Shown here: piece after piece, positions 50,701-62,700 of the stretch
How the letters are laid out: every line of letters starts with the position of its first letter
How positions within the stretch are numbered: the stretch's first letter is position 1
Source of the DNA: Symbiodinium natans
Taxonomy: Eukaryota; Sar; Dinophyceae; Suessiales; Symbiodiniaceae
Direction: 5' to 3'
DNA length: 64,000 bases
Assembly (NCBI GenBank): GCA_905221605.1
Contig: CAJNDS010002400.1
Span: 182,501-246,500, forward strand
Notes under the pieces: model-generated
What the model saw: only the letters and a program-made list of their open reading frames with translations
Told to the model about the DNA's origin: nothing
Databases searched by the model: none
Translations under genes and position numbers: made by a program

Positions 50701-53700
50701 CACCCAAAAATCTTCGAACCCCCATGTACCCCTTAAGAAGACCCAGCAAAAAAACGTATTCATGTACCCTTAGGCCGCAGACCCTTACCAAGGGGGGCCT
50801 AAACTCTGAAGCCCTGACGCCCCAAACCCTAAACCCTAAACCCTAAACCCTAAACCCTAAACCCTAAACCCTAAACAGCCGGGGGAGCCTGCTCCGCGGC
50901 GTGGATTCGTCCATGTCGCGCGAGCCGGAGAGCTTGTGAAAGGCCTGCATGGCCTGTCGATCCCAGGGGCTGTTTTGCTTGCAGCCCTATTGCTTTTTGG
51001 GCTTTCGGATTCTTAATTGGGGTTTGGGGCGTAGGGTTTAGGGTTCAGGGTTTCGAGGGCTTGGGGCTTAGGGTTCAAAGACCCCGCCCTCTACAGAAGA
51101 CTAGCAGAGGGATGCTAACGTTATAATAAACATTCCAAGACAAAACCCGATACGGGAAAACAGGCAAACATCCCGACAGCCCGCCTAGAAGCAACTGACT
51201 GCCCAGCCAGCTCAAGCGTGACCAGGTTGGGGTTTCTTGAAGGTTCCGGGTGTGTAAGGCTTGCAGTGTTCATCAGGGATTAGGGTGTAGGCTGCCCAGG
51301 AACCTAAGATTAACAAGGGTGCCCTTTTCTTGCTTAGAGTGGTTGATACGGGAGCCTAACCCCCAAAAAGGGAAAAGGGGCACGACTAGGCATCCTAGGA
51401 GTTTTGAGCTGCTAAAACCGGAAACATTCTAAAGCCCCGAAACCCCAAAACCCGAAACCCCAAACCCTAAACCCCAAACCCAAAACCCCAAACCCTAAAC
51501 CCTAAACCCTAAACACAAAACCCCAAACCCTAAACCCTAAACCCTAAACCCCAAACCCTAAACCCTAAACCCCTAAAACTCACTCCCGAAGCAGCTGCCT
51601 CCTCCAGCTCGATGACCCGGCGTGCCAGCGCCGACGCCTTGGCGAAGTCCATGACCTCAAAGCCATGAGCGGGCAGGGTTTAGAGTTTAGGGTTTAGGGT
51701 TTTAAGTCTTGGCTGCACTTAGGAGGGTAGCTATAAATTAGACTTTTAGCTGCCTTGTTAAGAAAACCAATAAGCCCAGAAAGGCTAAAGATCTAAAGTT
51801 ACAGTAAAGCACCACAAAGGTAATCTAGGGGTCCGAGCCCTTACTTGGAGGTTCATGGTACTTGTGAACCAGTTATAGCTGGACTTATAACTGTACTTCG
51901 AACCCTTTTGGGGCACTTAAGGGGCTTATAAGGTGGGTTATAGGTACTGCTATAATTGGTTAATAAGTACCATGAACCTTCAAGTACGAAGAACATTCCC
52001 TTAGAGTCCCTTTATCATTCTACTACAATAACCCCCAAAACCTGATGGTAACTATTGAGGCCCCTATAAGTATCAGGTCAGGTTGTCGGTCTGCTTGGCG
52101 TAAGTAGGGTGCAGGAACAGGGTTTTGTGAAGGATCAAGGTTTGCCCTAAACCCTAAACCCTAAACCCTAAACCCTAAACCCTAAACCCTAAACCCTAAA
52201 CCCTAAACCCTAAACCCTAAACCCTAAACCCTAAACCCTAAACCCTAAACCCTAAACCCTAAACCCTAAACCCCAGCTAGGTTTTTGTGCTTGGGGGGGT
52301 GAGCTATGAGATGGAGAGATTAGGACATGAGTGGGTATGCTTTAAAGGGCTAGTGCAGCCGCTACTTGCGGCGTTGTGTGCCCGTGATGCACATTGGTGG
52401 TTCTTCCTTATGCGAGGTTGTCCAGGGTAGCCAACTTGAAGAATCTACAAAAGCGCGCCTATAAACCCTAACCCCTATATACCCAGCCCCCTCCCAAGCC
52501 TACCTCGCCGCACTCAGAACTGATGCTCAAGATTCCAAACCATTCTTTGGCTTAACAAAGTAGACCCCAACCCCCGTGGTTGTACCAACATGTAGGGTTC
52601 CTGGTTTCGGGTTTCGGTTTAGAGGGGGGAGGGGGTTTAAGGGTCCTTGAGTGATTTAGAGGAGCCGGTGTTCATAAAGGAGCCGGTGCTCATAAAGGAG
52701 CCGGTGTTCATGAAGCGATCCCTCTAGGGGCACGAGCTTGGATGCTCCTAAGCCCTAAACCTTTAAAGACTTCTGTCGCGCACCTGAAAGGCCCCAAGAG
52801 CCGGAGTGAGGGTACCCAGACAGAAATAGTACCTTATCTACTCGGGCTCGAAAACTGGTTGTTTCTCAGGCCTAAACCTAAAACCACCTAAGCCCCTTGG
52901 AAAAAGTATGGCGTGTTCCTTCGTCTAGGTCGTCCAGGATCCCATCCTCCGATAGAACCACTGGGAACTTAGTCGGATACCCCTGAACCCTAAACCCCAA
53001 ACCCTAAATTAAACCCCCTGTAGGGTTTGAGGGTACTGAGAGTTTAGACCCTCCAGTCGCTGGTCACCCTCGGCCGTGATCCCCAAACCAAGTGCTTCGA
53101 CTGCGCACCCAGCCCCTGAAACCCTGAAGCCCCGCACAAAGAAGACAGCTACTAGATAGGAACCCAGTTTGAAGGCGCCAGTATATACTCGATAGCTACT
53201 TTGAACCTTCAACCCTAAACTTAAACCCTAAAACCCAAACCCTGAACCCTAAACCCTAAACACTAAACTGGAAGAGGCCAGGCCTGACAGGTGATGCGGT
53301 TCAGGGAGTCGAGGCACTCCACCATGGAGGTGTTCGTGAGGTCGAAGAGTGCGACCTCTTCAAGCCCAAGCTCGACTAGGGTTTAAGGTTTAGGGTTTAG
53401 GGCTTAGGGCTAGGGCTTAGGGCTTAGGGTTTAGGGTTTAGGGTTTAGGGTTTAGGGTGTAGGGTGTAGGGTGTAGGGTTTGGGGTTTAGGGTTTAGGGT
53501 TTAGGGTTTAGGGCCTTGGGTTCAGGCTTTACAGGGCAACCTGAGCCCCAAAAACCAGGCAACGAACTTGAGGAGCTTGAACCTGCTCCCTAAACCCTAA
53601 ACCCTAAACCCTAAACCCTAAACCCTGAACCCTGAACCCTAAACCCTAAACCCTAAACCCTAAACCCTAAACCCTGCTTTGGGGGCCGAGCCCGCCGTGA

Positions 53701-56700
53701 CCGATCGTCCTCCCGAAAGGTCACGAAGCCGCCCGTCAGCATCGCCTGGTTCTCAGGAGGTTTTTGGGTCCAAGGCTTAGGTGTTGGGTACAAGGCTTAG
53801 GTTTAGGGTTTAGGGCTTAGGGCTTAGGGCTTAGGGCTTAGGGCTTAGGGTTTAGGGTTTAGGGTCTGGGGTTTAGGGTTTAGGGATCAAAGCCCAACTA
53901 GACGGGTGCAGGCACCCCCTGCAACTCCTGACGACCCATGCCTCGATATCCGCAAGAGCCTTTGATTCAAGGAATGCCAAAAATGCCTAGAGGTTAAGGT
54001 TCCGGAATTTTCTGGGTTGGGCCTCGAAACAAAACTCACAAAGAATTAGGCCTGGAAGTTGCGCGTCTACTACTCCACAAGCAGATGCTGTTTGGAACTA
54101 ACAACCAGGAACCGCTCTATAACCAAGTGTAGGGTTCATGTTCTAGGCATCGAGAAGCACCAAATGGACTACTATTCCCCTACAATCCCGTCCAAATTGT
54201 ACAGGACTTTCTAAGCCCTGGACGCTAAAACTGCGTAGGTTCAGGCTTTTGGGATTCCGGAGCCTTCTTCTCCTGAGGTTTGAGGGTTTGGGATTCGGGC
54301 CCTGAACCCCAAACCCTAAACCCTTTGTTTTGGGGCCTGTCAAGCCATTGCGCTGCCAAGGCCCAGGCGATAGTGTATTGGCCCTGGTAGATGCTGAGCT
54401 GCAAGAACTGTGCAAGCGACGTTGGGTTCAGGGAGTAGGGCCCTAAACCCTAAACCCTAAACCCTAAACCCTAAACCCTAAACCCTAAACCCTAAACCCT
54501 AAACCCTAAACCCTAAACCCGTGGACCCTTAAGCTGGCCCACCTGGGGTTCCCTTCCCTTAATACACTCCTAGTATGGCCCCTGTGTTCCCACAGGGGGC
54601 ATCTTTAAGGCCCCCCCCCCCCCCCCGCCCCCCCAAGGCTTTAGGGTTTAGGGTTTAGGGTTTAAGGTTTAGGGTTTAGGGTTTAGGGTTTAGGGTTTAG
54701 GGTTTAGGATTTAGGGTTTAGGGCCCCAAACCCGAGGGTGCAACCTTAGGAAATCCTAGGTCGAGCTCCTTGAGGCCTTAGGGTGCGACGGAAGCCGCAA
54801 TAGATCTTACTAGCCTGAAGGACCTCAGATGCATTTAGGGTTTAGGGTTTAGAGTTTAGGGTTTAGGTTTAGGGTTTAGGGTTTTAGGGTTTACGGCTTG
54901 GGGTTTCGTGTTTTGGGTTCATCAGGCTTTTTCGGGGACGTGGCACCAATACTATCCGTATCCTGCGGCAAAGAACCCTAAACCCTAAACCCTTAAACCC
55001 TAAAGCGCCTCCACCGGCAGCTTGTGCCAGCAGAATTCCCTGGGCGCAGCATGGCTGGCGCAAGAAAAGGGCTTATAAGGGAGCCTAAACCCTAAACAAA
55101 AAGAATAAGGGCCTATTAGATTAGGGTTTAGGGTTTAGGGTTTAGGGTTTAGGGTTTAGGGTTTAGGGTTTAGGGTTTAGGGCCTACTCTGGGTACAAGT
55201 CCCTAAACGCGGGTGAAACTCTAAACCCAAGCCACAGAGGAGGCTAGGTTCTCGGACCCGACTCGGTGCGAAGCTGTGCGAAGCCCAGGGCTTTGATCCG
55301 CCTCTAAGAATACCAAGTGCCGCCCTGCTCCCACACTTTGCGACCATGTCGGGGCCTATTTCATGTGAATAAGTAGGGAACTTAACAATCACTTGCTAGC
55401 TAGCTACTATGAGGGGCCGGGGGCCTTGCAGATCGCCAAATTTTCCTTTTGAACCAAAGTAACCAAAAATCCACTCAAACCCCTCAACCCCTCCCCCCTC
55501 AACCTCTAAACTCCTAAACCCGAACTAATCCCTGTATCCCTAGCACACGACCTTTGAGCCTTGCAAGCCCCACCCTCCGACTGCTGAACCAGGGGCCGAA
55601 AGGTGTTCAGCACCGGCTGAAAGTGCTTGTCCAGCATCACCTTCTCGGTGGCTTCGCCACCTCAGTCGGTTCCGTGCCCAAAACCATGATCCCCGAAACA
55701 CGGATCTGCAGCCCAGTCCTGTCAAAATTGCTCTGGCTGCCCTTACGCAGTTAGCAACCCTGTACATTTGTCGGGGCTCCACCCCCTAAATCCTGAGCCC
55801 TTAACCCCGAACCTCAAACCCTATAACCCTAAACCCCAATCCGAAAGCCCTATGACCCTAAAGCCCAAACCCTAAACTGAGGCGGAGGTCCAACTTCCAG
55901 GTTGGAGGCATCGGAGTGTTATCGGCTTCGATGCAAGGCCAGTTTCCCCTTAGGACTTCCTGGGTTTAGGGCCTGGGGTTTCGGGTTTAGGGTTCCACAA
56001 GGCGGGACCCCCTTACTATACTAACCATAGTTAAAGGACTTATAACCCAAGATAGGATCCTTCTAACGGGCCGAGCCCTTATAACTCTACTTATAACTAG
56101 GGGGCCCCTTCTTATAGGGTTTTTAGGTGATTTGATATTAAGGGTTTAGGGTTTAGGGTTTGGGGTTTAGGGGGCCCTGTAGAACTTGAGATTTCTATTG
56201 CAACTCGACCCCCCAGCGGGGTTTTTGATGTACCGGTACCGCTGTTGGAACGAGCGCATCGCGGGCTTCCGAAAGATGCCGGCGTTCTTCAACAGGTGGC
56301 TTTAGGGTTTAGGCTACGTAGGTACATGGACTTCATGCTTGTTGCATGCCGCGCTTGTTTGGATCCAGCCAGCAGCTTGCCGCGGTGTTCTGCAGTCCAC
56401 GACCTCTTTGCGCCCTTCAGCGATGTGACGGCCGCATGTGCTTGTAGATGAAAGGGTGCGTTAAACCCTGAACCCTAATCCCTAAGCCCTAAGCCCTAAG
56501 CCCTAAGCCCTAAACCCTAAACCCAAAGGAACTAGATAGCCAGAAACCGGAAAGCTGGAAACTGACAACCTGGAGTTTCTTCTATTTTAATCGGCTTTAG
56601 GGTTTAGGCCTCTAGCCCCCCATCTCGCCCTCCGCAGGTTCGGGGCTTTGGGCTCTTAGGGTTTGGGATTCAGGGTTTTCGGGATGTTTAGGGCTTAGTG

Positions 56701-59700
56701 TGCACTTCAATGTTACTTCGAGGCTTCCGGCCCATGTGCCCACTATGTTCGTCTAACCTCAACCCTAAACCCTAAACCCTAAACCCTAAACCCTAAACCC
56801 TAAAAAACCTCTCAAAACATAGTATCCTGCAACCCCAAAGTCCTAGACCAAAGGTTCGCACGGCTCCACATCCTGAACCCCTCAACCCCTCAAAGACCCT
56901 AAGCCCTAGACCCTCAAAAGCCCCCCCAAACCCCCAAACCCTGAATCTTAGACCCTAAACCCTAAACCCTATAAACCCTATAAACCCTATACATCCCTAC
57001 ACCACATAGGTTTTCGTGACCCCTGTTAGGGATACCCAGGCCCGGGCCGTAGAAGCTGATGCCCTCGGCAAAGGAACGGCAGCGCGCGTGCGCCGCGCGG
57101 AAGGAGCTCTCGCACCTCTTCTCTTGCATTCAACCTTCCCTAAACGGTTTAGGCTTATGGTTTAAAGGGCTTAAAAGGGTTTCTAAGGGCTTGTTTAGGG
57201 ATATGTAGGGCTTATGAGGTTTTATGCGGTTAATAGGGTTGTAGGGTTTTACCGGGCTTATGGGGTTTAAGGTTTTCCAGGGTTTAGTAGGTATAGGGTT
57301 TTAAAGGGTTTTATAGGTTCAAAAGGTTTGATAGGGCTTCGGTTTCCGAATCTCTGTGCCCTGGACTGTGGGCGTCGAGGTTCGTTCCAGCCGCGCCGGG
57401 CATGAAACTACAGGTTGCGGAGCTTGGTCCTTAATCGTAGCTCCCTTTTGCGGAGTACCTATGGTTCTTGCTCTATTTAAACCCTAAACCCTAAACCCTA
57501 ACCCCTAGACCCAAGAGTAACCTAGGAATGAAGAAACGTGCCCATTTCGGTTTAATGGGCATATGAGGGAACCGAAGGCCTGAAAAAGGGAATAAGGACC
57601 TACTCTGGGGTCCTGGTAACTCGGGTTTAGGGTCTAGGGTCTAGGGTCTGGGGTTTAGGGTTTAGGGTTTAGGGTTTAGGGTTTAGGGTTTAGGGTTTAG
57701 GGTTCAAAACTAAAATCCGAAAGCGGCACTCTAGGTAGCGTCGCAAGTGCCAAGCAAGCGCGAAGCGGGGCAGCCTACGTGTGTTTGCGTGCGCGCGCTC
57801 ACTCACTTCAGCTCCTGAGCCCCTGGATCCTTTAGGGTTTAGGGTTTAGGGTTTAGGGTTTAGGGTTTAGGGTTTAGGGTTTAGGGTTTAGGGTTTAGGG
57901 TTTAGGGTTTAGGGTTTAGGGTCCTAAACCTCAAAACCCCTAAACATAGTGTGGTGTACTGAGGAGTGTAGTCCCCCAACCCCCCCCCCCCCACCCCCCG
58001 AATAGTGTGCGGGTGCCGGTCGAAATTGAGGAATGGGGTTTGGGATCCCTAAACCCTAAACCCTAAACCCTAAACCCTAAACCCTAAACCCTAAACCCTA
58101 AACCTTGGAGTACTTGAACGTGCTAATTACTTCGCCGAGGCTTCGGTGGAAAGAAGAAAAAAAGCTGCTGCAGCACGTCTGGGTAGTTCTCTATATTAGG
58201 GTCCCTTTGATTAAGGTCCCCTTTCTTAGTACGGCACTTCAGAAACGGGAGCACCCAAAAGGGAACCTACTTCAGAGAACCACCCATATGCTGAACTATC
58301 TCTAGACAGTTTAACCACACTCTACGAGGATCGTGCCGACCATCATCAGCATTCAGTCCGAACAGCCTAAAAACCATGGAAGCCCTCGATGCTCGTGAGC
58401 CTTGCTTCGCAAACCATAGACGCCAACATGAACCCGAAAGCCGTAAATCTAAGTTTTCGCCTGGTGAGGTGCAATCTGGTGTCGTGCATATGTAAGAAAA
58501 GCCTTTTTTGGACCGAAGATAGGATCCTTGGAACGGAATTTAGGGTCCTTATAACTCTACTTATAACTAGGCCTGCCCCTTCTTGTAGAAGCCTTGATAG
58601 CCCAGTAACCATATTAAAAAAAAGGGTACCCTTCTTTTGCGTTGGCTACTTTATAAGGGAACCCAGAACAAATTTAGAAGCCTTGATAGCCCAGTAACCA
58701 TATTAAAAAAAGGGTACCCTTCTTTTGGATTGGCTATTTTATAAGGGAACCCAGAACCAAAAACAGGGTAAGTACCACTGGGCTACCAAGAAGCCTCATA
58801 AACCCTAGCCCTAAACCCTAAACCCTAAACCCTAAACCCTAAACCCTCTTTATGATGAAACCCACACCCGGAGTTCCTGGGCTCCCAGCAGCTGAAGCTC
58901 TCGCTGTGCTTCTGCGCATCTTCTGCCTGGAGCCGCGGACGGGCTTAGGGTTTGGGGTTTGGGGTTTGGGGTTTAGGGTTTAGGGTTTGGGGTTTGGGGT
59001 TTGGGGTTTGGGGTTTAGGGCTCGCTTGCCCCAGAAGGCCAGGAGCCAGGCCCCCGGTGCACCTGCGTAGGGCTTCTACTCGAAGGTTCGTTGGGGTACT
59101 TGTCTACTATTTGCTTAAGAACCCTTCAAAAAATGAATGAGAATGATCCCTTATACTTGTCCTTATAAGGAAGAATATCTTCTATTCTTCGGGGGGGAGG
59201 GGGGGTCTCAAGCAAATAGCAGCTATACGTAGGGTTATAAGTGGCCTGAAAAAGGTTAAAACAATCGTTACCCCATGTACAACCTTACTTCTAAGTAGTC
59301 CAAACATGTCCCCGCAACCTTCAGCTCTCAACCAAGGGTTAGGGTTTAGGGTTTAGGGTTTAGGGCTTAGGGCTTAGGGCTTAGGGTTTAGGGTTAGGGT
59401 TTAGGGTTTAGGGTTTAGGGTTTAGGGTTTAGGGTTTAGGGTTTAGGGTTTAGGGTTTAGGGTTTAGGGTTTTAGTGTTTAGGGTTTAGGGTTTAGGGTT
59501 TAGGGTTTAGGGTTTAGGGTTTAGGGTTTAGGGTTTAGGGTTTAGGGTTTAGGGTTAGGGTTTAGGGTTTAGGGTTTAGGGTTTAGGGTTTAGGGTTTGG
59601 GGTTTAGGCTTCAAGGGTTGAGGGTTGAGGGTTTACTATTTACAGTTTCGGGTTTAGGATGCGCAGCTCATAGGCCCCAAACCCTGGGCACCAGTTCGAT

Positions 59701-62700
59701 CCTCAACTTCTCAGGCCGGGGCCGAACCACTCGACCTCAGATGCGAGGGGGGGGGGCAGGGGGGGGTACTTGGAGGTTCGTGGGTACTTATACGTAGGGT
59801 TGTAAGTGGGGAAAGTATGGCTATAACCTCATTAAGGGTAATTACCGAAAAACCCTACTTAGAAGTACCTATGCACCTCCAAGTAAGAGGTTTGGAGTTT
59901 TAAGCTTACCTTGGGCACCAAATTAACCCTCAAGTTGGCGTCATGTCGCCGATACTGCCACTGCTATAACTCCTCTCAAGGTAGATGAGCCATAAACCCT
60001 GTTAGGGTTCATTTGGTCCTCCAGGTAGGGAGCACGGTTCACAAGTTCAGCGCTTGCAAGTAAGGTTCAGGGTTCAAGGTTCGAACTATCAGAAGGTTCA
60101 GGGTTCAAGGTTCGCACTATCAGAAGGCTTAGTGTTTATGATTTCCCGTATGGCTTCGAGGTTTAGATATTTTGGGGGTTTACGAATATAAGGGAACCCC
60201 AAAATTGGCCCCAAATTCTGGGATTCCTTATAAAAATTTAAAAAAAAAACCCAAGAAGGTATCCTTATTTCAAAGACCCCATTTCAGCATTGGGTTGAAG
60301 ATGCTAAGCACTGCGTTTGTAGGAGTTGGCATTTTCGATTGTTTTACGGGCACAGGACGAACCCGAAGGGTGAACGTGCCTGTACACACATTATATACTT
60401 GGGCCTTGAAGGGGGTGCTACAGTAGAATCGTACAGGACCCAAGTCTACCATAAAAGGTACCGGGACCCTTGAAGGGGGATTTCACAGATTGCTTCGGGA
60501 TGGTACTTTGCACTCATGCACCCTAATTAAACCCTAAACCCTAAACCCTAAACCCTAAACCCTCAACCCTGAACCCTAACCCGTTGCAGGTCCAATCAGG
60601 GCAGGACATACGAGGAGGGCCCCCCTTGCTATACTAACTACACTTAAGGGACTATAACCTAAGATAGGATCCTTTGAACCCACTTAAGGGTCCTTATAAC
60701 TCTACATACAACTAGCGGTCCACGCTTCTTGTACAGCCTTCTTGTGCGGAGCCTGTCTACAGACCTGTTCAGATGCCGTCCCGTGATGAGGCTAAGCCCG
60801 TGGCTAGCAGAAACGTTGCCTCAGCCGCGTGCAAGCAACGCAGCATCTACTGTTTGCTTGAGAACACCCCAAAACATCAAAGGATGCACCGCCGCAAGCT
60901 CCACTAACCAATGCAATCATCTCTTTTTCATCCTGCGAACCCTAAACGCTAAACCCTAAACTTTAAACCCTAAACTTCCTAAGGGCCCCTAGAGGCCCTC
61001 GTCGAGCCAAGGCATGGTGATTCGGCTGAGACGTGCGACCAAAGTCTCACAAACCCTGAATTCTGAGACGTCCTTTCAAGATCTTGTTCAGTCAGTCGAC
61101 ATCCAGAAAACACAACTGAAACACGGTCACCTGTCACCTGCGTCATGTCGGTAAATTCAGGCATGTGCATGACAGCGTATGAACCGGTATGAACCATGCG
61201 AAACATCAGTGTGCGGCTTGAAAGGCACGACTTCCAGTACGTTTCCCCCAGTCACTACGAGCGATTAAAGACCGCTGACGGACTACTGCGCTGAATAGGC
61301 TGGCCAAGGGCAAAGGGCTTACTTGGAGGTTCATGGGTACTTATAAGTAGGGTTACAAGCGGGCAAGTATGGCTAAAATATAACCTCACTAAGGGTACTT
61401 ATAACCCTACTTAGAAGTACCCATGAACCTCCAAGTAGGGCTTAGGGTTCCAAGTAAAACAAGCCGTTTAGGGTTCCAAGTCAAACAAGCCCGCAGAGCC
61501 AACGAAAACAACAACGATGTGGAACCTTGAAGCCCTAAACCGTAACCCCTGGACGGTGCCCGGGGTTTAGGGTTTAGTGATTAGGGTGCAATTCGGGATT
61601 TTCGAGTAAAGGGGATTGACAATTTACGGATCCCTTCGAAACTTCTAAGCTCCCGGCCAGGAAAAGTATGCTCGCCACGCTCGGTGCGGCGCCGCCCATA
61701 CCGGGCAGCGTCCGCTCCTGGCAATCAACACATCAGATGCTTTTGAACTGAAGCCTTTCAGATGGAAGGGTGAGGGAGGGGGGCCATGTTCCCTTGTTTG
61801 GGCTTGTTAAGGCTTCCTTGGGATTATGAAGCCCTCATTTGAGAATATGGAGGCCCTTACACTCCCCTCCCCTTCAGCCCCTTGCTTCCTTATGAAGCCT
61901 TCGGCGCCCAACCCGTGAACCCTGAGCTCTTCATTTCAAGGCCTCGCTCGGGCTCGTGGTCAGAACACATCTAAAAAGTCCCATCTAGCTAGGATGGGTA
62001 TTAAGAAGACATAAGAGCAGAGGCAGTTCCCTCCTCGGCAATTGCAACTCCTTCGTAAGAGACTCAGAGTTGCCTAGTCAGCCACATAGAAAAGGGCTAC
62101 CCAAAACGCCATGTAGAGCCCCAGATATCTTGGACGCATGCCTTTTGCCATGATGCTGCAATGAGGGCGGAGTGTCCTACAGCTCTTAAACCAAGACTCC
62201 CCAAACCCAACCCCCCCTAAACCCCTAAACCCTGTTGAAGGACACCCAAACATCCTGAAATCGTAAGCCCAACACTTACCAACCTGAACGGTAGTAAGGG
62301 CCGGTGGATGAGGGCCCCACCACATCCATCCACACGATCCAGCAGCTCACAAAGAAGATGCACATCTGGCATCCAGGGCATGGTGCTTTGTGGCGTTGGG
62401 CAGTCGGACGCCACCGAGCAACATGGGAAAAAAGGGAGCCTTATCCTGAACTAAGTGCACGGGACCTGGTCCGGATACACCCCCCCCCCCCCCCCCCCGA
62501 AAAAAAGAAAAGAAGTCCGAACAGCTAGCCCTGGACCCTAACCCTTGCCGACCCGCAAAACTCCTAAACCTGAAATATTCCGAACGACTAGAACACCAAG
62601 ACCAAAACAAAACTAAGAAAACCCTCTAAAACCCGTGTAAACAAGCATCAAAACCTCTGACAACGCTGCTGCGTCGGGTTACAACCAGGATAGCAGGCCA

